From: Centrapalus pauciflorus
Lineage: Eukaryota; Streptophyta; Magnoliopsida; Asterales; Asteraceae
Reading direction: 5' to 3'
Length of the DNA stretch: 64,000 bases
NCBI GenBank assembly: GCA_020465985.1
Contig: JAANYP010006924.1
Span: 558,001-622,000, forward strand
Shown here one piece after another: positions 39,196-51,882 of this stretch. Position numbers and translations under genes: made by a program. Below the pieces are notes generated by a model. That model worked only from the letters and a program-made list of their open reading frames with translations, was not told the origin of the DNA and did not search any database. The first letter of the stretch is position 1. Each line of letters opens with the position of its first letter.

Positions 39196-39798
39196 TTTTT
39201 CTAAAAGCAAATACGATAATAAAATGAAACTATGATAAATAAAATTACCTAAAAAGAAAAAAAATCAACGAAACAGTAGCTTAGAGATTAACAAATAACG
39301 AAAATTCAAAAATAAGAAAATCGATTTAAAACATCAAATAATAAAAAAATTGAGTTATTAATATTATTAATAAAAAGTTGTAAGTTTATTTCGTAATGTT
39401 TATCAAAATTAGATACAAGAATAAATTAAATCTATCAACTTTTGTTGCCTCTTTTTATAATTAAATAGACGTTTTCTAATTAAAAATTAGTCTCTCAATC
39501 GACACACGTATATTAAACTAACGGTTGTTGAAATGACGCAAGTCGGGTCGGGTCTTGATTCCTAAAGATGAAAGGCGCAAAAGTCTAAATAGGAAGGTAT
39601 ACTTTTCTCATCTCATTGCAAGCGGATGTCAAATTTAATAGTGTGTAATAATATTCATGATAAGAAAATAATTTTTTTTTCTTCATAGGCAATATATAGT
39701 TCTCCTAAATAAAATATAATGTTATTGTTTGATTGTTTAATTTAAAAATATTAATTTTGAAATATTATCACCCGAGCAACGCACGGGTATTCAACTAG

Positions 39799-40658
39799 TT
39801 GGATATTGTTTATGACACGAAATGATCATTGAGATTAAATTAATGTGTGATTAATTATATCTCAAAAGTACGGGGACTAATAGTACAATATAAGATATTG
39901 GAAGTCATTTAATTGTCATTGGATTATAATTAAATAAATAGTTATCTAGTCTTTTATTTATTATTGGATATTAAATAAAAGATATATTTATTTGAATTGA
40001 TATTGTCATCTAGTTTTTAGATAATTAGAATGATAATCATAAACAAATAAATAGAGATAAATAATTATCTACTCGTTTATATATTATTAGATAATATATA
40101 AAAGATAAATATTATTTAATAGATATATAATTATAGAGATAATTATATAAGGTTTAAATAATAAAGATAATTATTAAGATATATATTATATTTATATATT
40201 AAAGTTTTAATTAATATATATATATATAATATATATATATATACATACGGCAACTATGCACACAAGATATATATGTGTGGATATATATATAAATTAGGTG
40301 TGACCTAATGAAAGGAAAGGAGGATGCCCCGCACATACACACATGAATGTGGATGTGTGTGTGGGACTCTTTTCTGGCCGTACGAACCAGTGTGTTTGGT
40401 TTTCCCGTTCTTCGTGTGTTTGATTGCATACTTGACGCCGCTCGATCGTGTCATCACCGGTGGATACCGAAAGCATCTCACTCGTGCATTCTTGTCATCG
40501 AATGCAAAGGTATGAATTTTTATTGCTTTCTCGTTTCCTTATCTTATGTTTTACTTGATGATCCGTGTACGGAATTCGTTATTTTTTTTAAAGCTTCCGC
40601 TGTGCGTTAATAAGTTTAATGTTTATGTTTTTATGAAAAACCATACGAATTCCCAACA
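39799..40658 (+). repeat. 3' LTR of element E, right piece
   Basis: Matches 25507-26355 with a handful of substitutions and microsatellite length changes, and ends GAATTCCCAACA before the CCTTC target duplication. Confidence 0.92.
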
Positions 40659-40663
40659 CCTTC

Positions 40664-41104
40664 GTACATAACATAAGTCCACAAATCTGATGTCAGATAT
40701 ATCCTAATGTTTAATTTTTTTAACTTCTTTTTAAGAGTAGTCTTTTCTCTATCGTATATTTTTAACACATCCACTTTCGCTGTGTGTGGTGTTATTGCTT
40801 TTTACATCCGGATGTAAAAAATTTATGCAAGCGCTCCTTTATGTTCAACATAACGAAATGGGTAGTTATGTTGGACTATACGGTCGCCAACTTCTCTCAC
40901 TATATAACATGTGATTAAACGGAGCACGTGTTTGTGGTGGTCCGGGCCCATCAATGTTAAAACACTTCAGAATATGTCATTTCATGTTAGAGATTCCAGA
41001 ACGAGGGTTGACCATATATTCTTTTCAACAAGCGGTACAACTTGTCTTTTTAATCCCATCCGATCCAATTGGTACCAATTCAAAATAATTCCATACGTCT
41101 GACC
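40664..41104 (-). pseudogene. hAT transposase pseudogene, N-terminal half with BED finger
   Basis: On the minus strand the reading SDVWNYFELVPIGSDGIKK followed by CTAC, then YMVNPRSGISNMK and HILKC, is a BED-type zinc finger (about 41101-40955) broken by a stop after the second Cys. Downstream segments (YPFRYVEHKGA, and a segment before 40664 like SDLWTYVMYE) match the region between the finger and catalytic core of RICESLEEPER-like hAT proteins. The reading continues across element E at 25378 in the correct order. The gene was dead or has died since; stops occur in both halves. Confidence 0.78.
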
Positions 41105-42811
41105 GTTGTTTACTAGATTTTGAAGTACTAATTTCATCTTCAATCTCCCGTTACACGACATATTTTGTTTTAGATAAATACATTTAAATTTTAGTCGATG
41201 ATTTATCGACCTATTTTATTTGAAGTTTCAATCTATAAATGTGCCATTGAATGTGTTGTTTTAATAATCTTTTTGTCATATGTTTTTTTTTAATTTTTAA
41301 TTATGAGATGCATATGCTAATACTAGTACTTTTTCTTTATTACTTTGGCAGTTAGCAGTAATCAGGTATCTCACATACCTGCCCATAAACAAACTCAAAA
41401 ATTGGTGAAGGAAACTAATCACAGAGAAGGAGAGGGTTAACTGTTTCCATATGGGTCATAAAGGCATGCACTATCAACTGTCTCAAATAAGTGGAAATAA
41501 AGGCATGCACTATAAACACTATTATAATGCATGTCCCAAAATATAGAAGTGAAGCATACCTCCAAAATATCCCACTCTACAAATGGTTTATGATTTACTT
41601 TAACAGTTTAACCTTCTTTATAAGATTCAAATGTTGCAATCAAATGGTTTATGATTTGCTTCCTTCTTCACACTTTTATGTTGGTGTTTTTATATCAAAT
41701 TTACTCAGCTCTCTAGGTAAAGTAAATTGCATCTTGTGATACCCGCATGTCATTTTTCTTTCTTTCTTTCTTTTTCTTTTTTGTTTCAAGTATCTTGCCA
41801 AAGTAAGCATGGTGGGAGTGATTAGTCTATAAATCAATTATATTTCTCGCTTCCTACTACATATATGTGATGATATTAGCATAATGTTTGTTGTTGGTGG
41901 CGAAATATGGAGACTCTTTCCGAGTTAATGATATTGGTGGCGAAAATTTGGATATTCGAAATTCGGATATCCGGTTTTGAACACCCCTAGCCATGTGTGT
42001 GCCTACATAAATTTGCAAGCATATGACAGTTCAACCAAAAAAGGGAAGTTAATGATGCCACATTTTTTTCAGCGAGGTACAAGATTTAACGCGGTTAGGA
42101 CAACCGTTGTACGTGATAAGGACCAACTCAGCACAATCAACTTCATATATGAAAAAAGGTGTCGTTATGGATGGAAAACTCTGACTGTTTAAATGCACCT
42201 TCTGTTAGGTTTTGTTAAACTATCAAACTCAAATACTCATCAATGGTATGATGTTAAAATAGGGTAAAATACTTAAAAACCTAACATATTTTCAATCAAG
42301 TACACATCGAAGCATAAAGAACAAGAAATCGAGAAATCAAAAGCCAAAGTTAGGAACCCTAGAAATATAAATTGATTTGATACTAACCTGACTGAATGTC
42401 TGAATCGATTAGTCTTAGGAGGAATCAAGGAATCAAATCGTTTATTGAGTTCCTGATATAGAATCGTTTATTGAAATGGATTGTTTGTTCTTCCCTTCTT
42501 CGTAACGAACGTGCAGGTCTGGACTATGGAGATTAGAGATCGCCCAAGTTGCAGGGAGCCGTTCTTTTTGAATGATAGCCCATTTTGACCCGCGTCTTTT
42601 TTTCTCAAGCCCATTTCTACCCATTTAGTAGATGTAAGTGAGCCCCAACCACCCACCACACTTAAAATAGAGTCCAATATGACCCATTGCATAGTAAATG
42701 GGCAGAAATTGTCAGGTCTAATCATATGTCTTTAAAATTAGTACAATACTTTTATAGACCTGTAAGTATGTCACCACTCCAAGTCACCTTACAGTCTGAC
42801 TGTAAAAGCTA
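41105..42811. other. Intergenic spacer, no gene seen
   Basis: AT-rich DNA between the hAT relic and the 3' end of the SET-domain gene. It contains only a MITE remnant (41946-41989) and a CT-rich tract near 41757-41785. Small ORFs at 42442-42725 have no recognisable features. Confidence 0.5.
41946..41989. mobile_element. Truncated end of the CGGATATCCG hAT MITE
   Basis: Reads CGGATATCCGGTTTTGAACACCCCTA at its right end, matching an end of the 31766-32406 MITE; the rest of the copy is missing. Confidence 0.75.
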
Positions 42812-45800
42812 CTAAGCATTATTGGAGCAGTTATGCAACTCACGTTCGACCAACTTTCGACCCGCCTTACAGGAATTTACGATCGATGAAATGACCCGTC
42901 TTTGCAAGTCCTTAAAATCCAGTGCAAGTTTAACATCCCAATCACAGTTTTCTCTACAAGAAAAACAAATGTATTAGACTAGATGATTCACACTGTTTAA
43001 TGTGGCTTTGAGTCAGATATCGATATCGAGCTTAACAAAGGCGAAAAATAGGGATGTCAAGAACACGTATGTAACACGAAAACCACCCCTTGCCGTTTCT
43101 GGATGAATCCTAAGAGAATAACTAAATTGTCATTTGTCATCTTCTTATGATGCCAAGTGGCATCTTCTAGTCTTCTACTAATGACAAATGTTAATTATTA
43201 TTTCAAGATTAAATTAAAAATCTTAAATCAATATACTTAAATCCCACAAAATCACAACAATATTTAGAAGATTTTATTATTAATCATTGTAATAATAAAA
43301 ATAATACTAATAATAAACTTAAAAGTTATTAATGATTAGTTTTTTTTTATTAAAAGATTTACACAAATTAATTATAATAATATATATGAAATATCATTAG
43401 TATTAAAAGTTTGAATATTAATTTTTAATTTTAAGTTTCTATAGTTTTAAAAAACCAAATTTATTAAAGTTACCTGTGTAATACACGGGTTAATAAACTA
43501 GTGGAGAATGAAAGAAAATTACGGTGGGATATTTTTTACCTGATCAATACACAAACACGAATTTGATGCGAATCCGAAATAGGTTGATACACAATTGACA
43601 TCAAAAATTTTGGACCAGGTTGGAGTCAACCAGGCAATCTGAATCGACCCATTTAGACTTTTGAATTAAAAAACCTAAACTAGAAATATTCATAAAAGCT
43701 AAAAGAGCCAAAATAAAAATTACTTAAACTTTATAATTCTATCGGACATATGATGTTTATTATTTCCATTTTTGTTAAATGCATTTATTTAATTGTATTT
43801 GAATTGCATAACGTTGGTCAATGTTTTTCCAAACGAATTGAAGGATAACATCAAATTCAATAAGCGAACACCGAAAAGACGAAATGTGTCAACACGAACA
43901 CGAACCCAACACGAAAAATAAATGGGTCGACACGATATTAACACGAAAACCTACCAACACAAACACGACAGCCTAGAACACGACCTGATTACCTGCCTAA
44001 AAAATGTTATCAACAAATGGTGTCTAATTGAGTAATTGTCATGAAAATGTCACTCGGTAGTCGGCATGAGAAGACCTTATTAGGAACAAATGCAGCTTGA
44101 ATGGAGGGAGTATAGTGTACCTGACTAACGGTTCCGTCTCAACCAAATTTTGCAGCATTGGGTCAAACATAGAATAAAGGTCTTCAAGAATTTCCAATTC
44201 GGTTTCCAAGTTTTCTTGTGCCTACAAATGCATATCAACATTTACACCAATAGCAAACCGATATAGAAAATGAACGTATTGAACAAAGAGATATTACAAT
44301 GATATTTGATTGTAATGTTGAATCATGAGCTTCACGTAGATGTTCTAACAAAGGAGGTGGCAACCCATAATGAAAGATTCCATGGTTATTCGAGAGCCAC
44401 GTACCCCGGACCATATGAGTCGACCAATTAGACATTGGATACGATTCTTTCGTTACCTGGGAAAGATCAATATCTGCAGTAGAACATGAATTAAGATATG
44501 TAAAAGTAAAAATATGAGGAAAAGAAAGAGTCAAGTAATCTAAAAACAAATGTAACCCACATAAACCTAATATGACCCTAACTCTAATAAGCAGAAACAA
44601 TCATCATGCATCTGAGCACGCATAATACATAGATACATGAGTTACATTTTCAAAAGCAGTTTCACAAGCACAGAAAAGAAAAGGAAATGTAATGAAAGAA
44701 ATACCAAGAGGAATGACATCATAGGGGTTGTCTCCTTTCGGTAAAAACCCGTAGAAAGTGACTAAATGAGAACTAGACAAATTCCCGTAACTAAGATAAC
44801 ACTGTTTGCCAGCCCTGCAGGGTCTTGAAAGAGGAAATTTTAAAGAATTTGTGGTACTGTCCACCCTGCCGTAGTTCATTATGTGTGGAGATATCTGCAA
44901 AGATCATGATAGATATGATTTGACTAATGATGCTCAATTTACATTAACTTGATGCAGCTTTAGACACATAAGGGGAAAGAAAGATTGACAAACCGAATGA
45001 TTGAGGAACCCTGCAATTGGAATCAAGCATGTCCTTAGTTTCCCATCACTAAACATCACTTTCATGCTGTTTGAGTACCACAGCTCACAAGCCCATAAGA
45101 ATTCATCCCATGTGTAAACCTCTGGCGGAAATATATCAGGATACTCGATGCATAAGGATGGAATTAAATCATCATATTGAGAGCGCAAGTGCTGCGCATA
45201 GTAAACAATACAGAATCAAGATACTGAGCACTTTCCGAGATTTGGTTGTCCATTACCAAAAAAAGAACCTAATGTTTCAAGAACAAAAAAAAGTGCAAAA
45301 TATAATTTCTTCAATCCTAAATAGGACTATATAGCATTACTGCCAGAGTAAACAATATTAAGGTGCTGTTTAGAAACAGAAAAATATGCTACTTTCTAGA
45401 AAAATTTTCTTGCTAAACACGAAAATGTGTTCAAATTGTGTGCTTTCATTTTCGTTTATTCAGAAAAAAAAAATCTGAAAACTGGAAAACCATTATGACT
45501 AAACTTTGGGAAAAATTGTAAAATACACATAGTTTATTCTTTTCGAAATTCTTTTTTGTAAGTTTGTATTATATAGGTGTATTTTCCATTGTGTTTTATT
45601 CGTTTTCAAGGTCCTCAGGGATGGAAAAATCTTCTTCATTTCTAGAAAAATTGAAGATAGAAAAGTAAGATTTTAAACTAAACGTATCCTAGGACCTAGG
45701 ATTCAATAACCTCCTTTGCTTGAACTATCTCTTCTAGCAATAATGTCCCATCTAAAGCCATGACTGCCTCCATTCCAAAGCTTAGTCCTGTGAAACCAAT

Positions 45801-48800
45801 GAGTACATTTATTATGTTTTGTGGAGACTTATACAATTGTTCAACTACAGTCTATTGATTCATTTTGATGAAATCCTCATACAAACATCCGACTTCTAGA
45901 GGGAAGAAAGATCAGCCATAAAATCAGACATACAAGAATCCAAAGCAAAAGATTACCTGTATTAAATGCTTTCGGCAAAGCATCGAAGTAGGCCTTAAAT
46001 TTTGAATTGACATCATATTTCTCCTTCATACTCCACAACAACAATATTGTCTCAGGGGAGATGCCCTCTACTTTTTCTAACACCGGAAACTGAGACCAAG
46101 ATAGTTAACGTATAATTTAGTGTGCTATTTAAATTGTTATGTCACTGCTCATAGATACCAAGTAATGTGTTAGCTTAATTTAATGAGCATCACATTCAAA
46201 TTATCAGAAGTGTCTGCAGAAAACTGAAAGTAGAAACGGGCCTTATATGTGACAAATTGTCAAATAATCCAAACAATATACCAGAACATAACATAAAATA
46301 AAAACTAAAACCCTATTTGATCAATTAACATAATGTCAGTAAGAGAAGTAAATATGTAACTTTGTTGTGCATAGGTAGCTATGCTTTACTTTGTATCTTT
46401 GGAATAATATATTACCTTTTTCTTTCAGAAAAAAAGGAAAATAGACTTGGCCAGCATTGTCATGAGCCTGCAACTGTATGATTACATTTATTTCTCCGAT
46501 TAATTTTTGAGTATTGAATGAGATATTTGAACACTTCACGATTTGTTTTCTTTTAACTTTTGTGGACATTTTGAACTATAATTTATTCATATTATTGAAG
46601 ATAAAACGAAGAATGACAAGCTTAGAAGAAGTGCTTGATGAATAATTTCTTCACCTGTAAAGGGTATCTCTGTACATTGTAGGAGTCAATTTTTTGTTTT
46701 CAAGTCCTAGTGAATGCTTCATATCACTTGTACATGTAGCTTTGTAGTCCTTTCACTTTCAGAATACAATAATAAAGAGATTTTCCTAGTTCTATTGTGA
46801 AAATAAAAGTACTTGCCATAAACATTTGTGCACTTAAAGATTTAATGTAAAGCGTACGTTACATGAATATGGAAGTTCATAAATTCTTGAACTCAATAAA
46901 CATACCATACTCGTTTCATGAATAAGATCCTCTGAAATAATGGTAGACACTGGGATTTCTAAAGCAATATCTCCAACTTCCAGATCTTCTCTCGCTATAG
47001 CTCCCCTTCCAGCTCCTTCAACATCTGCATGATGTGTAGTGTAATCGAGTGAACTCAGATAAGAAATTCATTGTGTACCATTCTTTGTAACTAAATTGCC
47101 ATCATACATATATACTATGTAAATGACACTTACAAGCAATATCAAGTCTAGACTTGATGCCATTGCTATCACCCCAATGTAGTAAAGCTTTCTCCCTGTC
47201 TAAGTTTGAGCTCGCAAGAATTTTAGCATCTTCTCTATTATTGTTCCCAAATTCATGAATCCTATCTAGTGTTGCGTTCCTAAGATCTTGGAAGATTTTT
47301 GGCCTTATTTGTTCACCACTTGACGCTGACTTGTCAACAAGATTTAAGATTGAATGAAGAGACTCAATTTCATTCTTCGGACTGCAAAAACCCACTGGTC
47401 CAAAAGCATCAATCCCTCCAAAGTAAAGATCAATCTAATAAATATATCCTGCTTTAGCATCATAACTCCCGAAATAGAAGAAGGAACAATGGATTAATTT
47501 CAAACAGACAATATTATTGAAATCACTACCAGCTACGTAAATAATTTCCAATGGGTTATTCTACCTCATCGGAGTGAATGATTCTTGCTCTCTGAAGCAT
47601 CTCTACCAATACAGAATTCACCATTTCGTTGCTCTTGATTTTAAATTTTCCGTTCGGGTCAAAACCCTTGACTTCTAATAATTTCTGTCAAAAGACATGA
47701 GCTTTAAGAATGAATAAAATCTTTTAAGGATAACCATTTAGGAAGACATTAAGTCATTAATTGACATTCTGCATACTCTTAGGTTGTGTTTGGTAGAAAG
47801 AATCGATAAAAAGGAAATGAAAACAAATTAGATGAGACGGCAACATGGAGAACTTTGTCACCCCCTTGTCACTTAAAAGTAAAGAAGAGATACAAACTTT
47901 TGAAAATAAATTTGGTGGGATCGAGTAGTTAGGACACTCGAACTATGTATATCAATTCTTTATGAATTCTCAAATTATATCAATATATAGCTTAATATTC
48001 AATTCTCTTATTTCTCTAGCAATGATGGAGAATTACGTTTAGTAAACGAAAACTAGTCATTTTTCAATTTCAGTTTTCAAGTTATAATTTTTAGAAAAAA
48101 ACAAGGGTTTCTATGAAAAGTGAAAACTTGTTTAGATGATGAAGTTTTAGTTTTAAGAAAAATAAGATGAGTTATTAGAAAATAAAAAAAATAGGATAGG
48201 TGATGGAAAAGTAAGAGAGAGAAAGAGAGTATTACAAAAAAATAGGGTAGGTAATAGAAAAGTAAGAGAGAGAATATGAAAAGTGGTGTTTTAAAATGTG
48301 AAATGAAAATTTATGAAATTGTTGTTAAATAAACAAGTTTTCATTTTTGTTGAAAAGATTTCCATAAACTAAACGCACCCTAAGATTAGGGAAAGAGAAA
48401 TACAACAATCATAAGGTTATTGTATTTTCAAGTTTCATGTTTAAAAAATCAAAGATTTAAAATTCTTATTTCTTTTCTCTTCAATTCTCTTTACCAAACG
48501 CAACACTAGAGAGTGCTCGGAAGAGAGAAGACATCTGTGAAAATCCTAACCTTCTTTTTCTCGAACAGAGAATCTTTTTCGAAGAGCTCCATAACTACTT
48601 CGGGTTCATCATCACCTGGTGGAGAACTTTGAGCTATGTTTAGTTGTTGCTGCATTAAATTCACTTGCATGATCAAAATGAATTTTTGCGTATACTGATC
48701 ATGGTAAATAACAATCATAAGCAGTATTTTTTCACAAAATAATTAAACGTTTAAGTTGGAAGAAGTCTATCTATACAAACTGATACAACAACACTCATTC

Positions 48801-51697
48801 TGCCCCCACATTATATATGATGTTATCACTACATATAATGTCTGAACTCTGAACTAATGACATCATTGACACTCAAGTAAATAGACAGGAAACTTTTCAG
48901 TTTTCACTTGGTCTCATTAAAAGTGAATAATTATTAATCCATCTAAGAAAATGGCTTCACAAATAGGATAGAAGAAAAACAACACAATAAAGCTCATTGT
49001 TAGGATATAACATCTGATATTTAAGTCAGTAGGAAGTAGCTAGCCCAATAGGGGTGGCTAAGTAGTTGAGCCTTGGAATTCTCTAAAAGGAGGTCCTAAG
49101 TTAGACTCCCACAGGTTCAACTTCTAGGGGTTACCTACCTTTCAAAAAAAAGATAAGAAAGTAGCTAGGAGCCTAGGAATGATATATTTCATGTTTTTGG
49201 ATCATTAAGAAAGAATGGAGTGCTTAATGATACTATTAGTGATAGGATTAGAGTAACATGATAATATTACTCATAGGATAAGAGCAACATGGATCTTTGG
49301 ATGCAATAATTAGAAGAGGATAACAACAAAAAAGAAGAGCTATAACAACAAAGGTACCTTTGATATAAAATTTAAAACCATATTGACTAGCCAACACCCT
49401 CCTGGCTCAATGGTCATCTAGAGTTATTTAGAGACCAACATGATGCTAAAAATAAGCTCAAGACCAAAACCATTATATGGATGTTCTTGAATTGATGCAC
49501 TAGAGTATAAGACTATAAGCTCAAAGAAACTTACCTCCAACTATCAACTATTATCATGGTTCTAATACAAATCTGTCAGAAAAGAACAAGAGCTCATGTA
49601 CTGTGTGACCTATGGTCCAATCATTTGGAAATGCCTACAATACTGCTTTTAAAACCCATGTGTTACCCAGAAGGACTAACCTCATGGACAAGGGTTCATA
49701 AATTAAAGCATATCAATGCTTCTTTTTTACTTTCAAATCAACAGGGACCACTTGCATGTGCATATTCGCTAACAAAACTGTTACTGATTGTCAGAAACTC
49801 AACACTAACGATTTTCAGTGTGTACAACAGGTTTAATCATATGTTTCCCAAAACATCTGGAATCATCGATGGTTTAACATGAAATTGACTTTTTTACTTT
49901 AATTAATTAAGGGTAGCTAAACAAGGAGCTGAAACCGATTCCACATGGTCTAGTTCTTGGTTATGATTTTTCTTAATCTTTCAATTTCGGTTTGGTGCCG
50001 GTCCATCCAGTTTTGTATCTTTTCATTGTAAATATCGGAAATATAACGTAAAACCAACGGGTTTCTTACTGGTATTTATACCATACAATCCGGCTCTTAG
50101 ATCTCATTTTCTTGAATTTTCAGTCGATACAGTTTTGTACAGTTGCACACCACTAGCCCTTACTCAACAACCATGGTTGACCTAGTAATAAGTATCAAGC
50201 CTTTCAAATATTCTATACTTGGAAGATTGTTAGCTTCACAATCAGGGCATGTCCTATCATTTTTTAGGCCCGGGGCATATATTTAAAAGGGGGCCCTCTA
50301 CATATATAAGTAATATTCGTATAAAAAACTTACAATTAAATAATATTGATTTTGTTGCACTATTGTCAATGTCATGTCTTTAAAAATTTCACAATCTGTC
50401 ATCGTGTAATGGTTTTCATGGTGCTTCTCTGAATTTTTCCTCAATCCAAAAACCACAAAAAATTAATATTAACATCGTATGATTATAAATTGGATAAAAA
50501 TTGCATACAATATTAAATTATATATTTATTAGTAAATTGAAAAAAAAAAAAAAAAGAAATTTAAATTTTAAATGATTCATAATATAAATAGTAACATATG
50601 TGTCAAAAAAAATACATCTCAATAAATAAATACATATCTCATTAGTATTTTTAATAATCGTATAATAAATAACATAAACCACGTGATAAACAAAAATAAA
50701 AAAATCAAACTCATTGAAAAACAAAAGTATGAATATTGAATTTGATGGATTGTATATTGATATAAAGCAAATAGACGATATCTATGTATGAAAATCCAAG
50801 TGATAGTGATGAGATATAAAAAAATAAAAAAAAATGCACATAATGGGAATCGAACCCATGCCATTTGAGTTCCAAGGTGAGTTATCTACCAGCTGAGCCA
50901 ACACATTATCTATGATTTTTTTTCGCGCAAAACACATATAACCTAATACTGGACTGCTGGGCTATATTAATATATTAAATTTTTTTTGGGCCCCTTAGGT
51001 TGATTGCACCGCCCAGGTGCCAGGCCCAGGGCCGGCCCTGTTCACAATCAAAATCAATTATTTTATTTATAAAACAAAAGGAACAAAACCAAACTAGCTT
51101 TTCACTTGCATACATCAACAAATAGATTACTTAGTTCACATACTTAAATTATCACAACCATATAAATTACTTTCCTCTTCATCCAATTGGCATGAACTAT
51201 AAATCTTCTATATAGTTAACAATAAACCGTGTTATAGTTCACAAAAAGCAATGGCTTCATTTCTAAATTAATGACTAACGAAACTCCCCAAATACAGTTC
51301 CAATTTGTTAATTTCAAAGATAATTGGATCAAAGTCATGGTGATTGGAACAGTTTTGTATGCTTAAACACATGATTGACAAATTTATTAGTTCACTGTAT
51401 GTAACTAAAAAGATCATGAAAATCATTTCATCGATTTTGCCGATTCTAAACACAAAAGTTCGTATCAAATGTAACAGACTAACATATACATTATCACAAG
51501 TTTGAGCTGCGACGCCTTAACTGTAATTTCAATAATATCAAAACAAGTGTTCTAATTTAGCATCAATGTAACCCTAGTAGTTATAATTACGCCAGTAACT
51601 GTAATCCAACTGAATATAAAATTTCCAAAACTCAGATATTAGTAAAGAAAATGATGAAGAGTGGCAGAGTTAGGGTTCGTACATGATCAGCGTCCAT
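42812..51697 (-). CDS. SET-domain methyltransferase-like protein, 12 exons, 556 aa
   Basis: Exons on the minus strand: 51697-51683, 48649-48551, 47684-47565, 47434-47134, 47024-46906, 46089-45957, 45787-45711, 45191-44994, 44894-44705, 44473-44298, 44221-44121, 42953-42812. All introns are GT-AG and the exons sum to 1671 nt with no stop before TAG at 42814-42812. The SET domain is split as in SETD3/Rubisco-LSMT relatives: GAGRGAIARED (about 182-192), AGFLNHS (about 348-354), then CYLSYGNLSSSHLVTFYGF (386-404) and NPYD (410-413). A helical C-terminal part resembles the Rubisco-LSMT substrate-binding region. The family transfers methyl from S-adenosylmethionine to lysine or histidine of non-histone proteins; the substrate here is unknown. 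It recalls Arabidopsis At2g18850-type proteins. The 15-nt first coding exon is the least certain part. Confidence 0.88.
43050..44000. repeat. ACACGA-rich, hAT-like element in the last intron, split by a Helitron
   Basis: Starts near TAGGGATGTCAAGAACACG and repeats AACACGA words on both sides of the 43108-43501 Helitron up to about 43975. I could not define a second terminus or target duplication, so the extent and class are tentative. Confidence 0.35.
43108..43501 (+). mobile_element. Short non-autonomous Helitron (394 bp)
   Basis: The right end has a strong hairpin (ACCTGTGTA / TACACGGGT, 43472-43490) and terminal CTAG (43498-43501) followed by T. A TC preceded by A at 43107-43109 gives a fitting left end (A|TC...CTAG|T). 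It lies in intron 11 of the SET gene. The right end is convincing; the left end is the best guess. Confidence 0.6.
45351..45695. mobile_element. Possible Tourist-like MITE in intron 7
   Basis: Ends resemble inverted copies (AAGGTGCTGTTTAG at the left; AAACTAAACGTATCCT at the right), similar to the GGGTGCGTTTAGTT termini at 63385-63753 but diverged. Confidence 0.4.
47782..48506. mobile_element. Tourist-like MITE in intron 2 (outer), hosting a second MITE
   Basis: The ends are inverted copies: GGTTGTGTTTGGTAGAAAGAAT at the left and, read on the minus strand, GTGTTGCGTTTGGTAAAGAG at the right. Flanks are TTA and TAG, so the 3-bp duplication is imperfect. A second MITE (48035-48380) is nested inside. 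Confidence 0.55.
48035..48380. mobile_element. Tourist-like MITE nested in the intron 2 MITE
   Basis: Matches the 63385-63753 element for most of its length (GTTTTCATTTTCACTTTT-type interior, AACTAAACGCACCC right end). The left end lacks the first GGGTG. Flanks TTA and TAA. Confidence 0.7.
49044..49158 (+). mobile_element. SINE, 115 bp, in intron 1 of the SET gene
   Basis: A perfect 10-bp duplication AAGTAGCTAG (49034-49043 and 49159-49168) flanks the insert. The head looks tRNA-derived: an A-box-like TGGCTAAGTAGTTGAG near 49055-49070 and a degenerate B-box-like stretch (AAGTTAGACTCCC) about 40 bases later. The tail has an A-run (49144-49151). Pol III transcription and copying by a LINE is the known route for such elements. 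It lies antisense to the gene. Confidence 0.72.
50243..51040. mobile_element. hAT-type non-autonomous element in intron 1 (798 bp)
   Basis: Perfect 8-bp duplication TTCACAAT (50235-50242 and 51041-51048). The left end reads CAGGGCATGTCC and the right end, inverted, CAGGGCCGGCCC, typical hAT termini with internal differences. Subterminal GGCCC-rich blocks lie at both ends and the middle is AT-rich, with a tRNA-like segment at about 50836-50905. Confidence 0.87.
50836..50905 (-). pseudogene. tRNA-like sequence inside the hAT element
   Basis: On the minus strand it has an A-box-like TGGCTCAGCTGGTAGA and a perfect T-arm (ATGGG TTCGATT CCCAT) containing the B-box GGTTCGATTCC, followed at once by a T-run that would stop Pol III. 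The acceptor strands do not pair and the anticodon arm cannot be folded normally, so it is a tRNA pseudogene or SINE head, not a working tRNA gene. Confidence 0.55.
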
Positions 51698-51822
51698 TGT
51701 TATGGAGAGTGAAGAATTGAATTTCGAGCGCCAAAGAGAAGAGTGTGCGTGGCGTGGATGTGAAGAACAGCTGCTCTGCTCGCAGTATTTCTGGAATTTC
51801 AGGCTTAAGAGGACTCATAGAT

Positions 51823-51882
51823 TGGGCCGATATGAAAAAAAAGCCATCTTTAGTTACACCATCAACAAAATCATTCGGCCCA
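51823..51882 (-). promoter_or_regulatory. Two site II-type motifs upstream of the SET gene
   Basis: TGGGCC at 51823-51828 and its complement at 51877-51882 lie about 130 and 185 bp upstream of the proposed start codon. Such TGGGCY motifs are common in promoters of plant housekeeping genes. Function here is inferred from position alone. Confidence 0.4.

Noticed and set aside
42442..42725. Small minus-strand ORFs downstream of the SET gene as extra exons or a gene
   Set aside because: They lie beyond the stop codon at 42812, have no domain and no convincing splice signals.
50836..50905. Functional tRNA gene
   Set aside because: Acceptor stem does not pair and the anticodon arm is not normal, although the T-arm is perfect.
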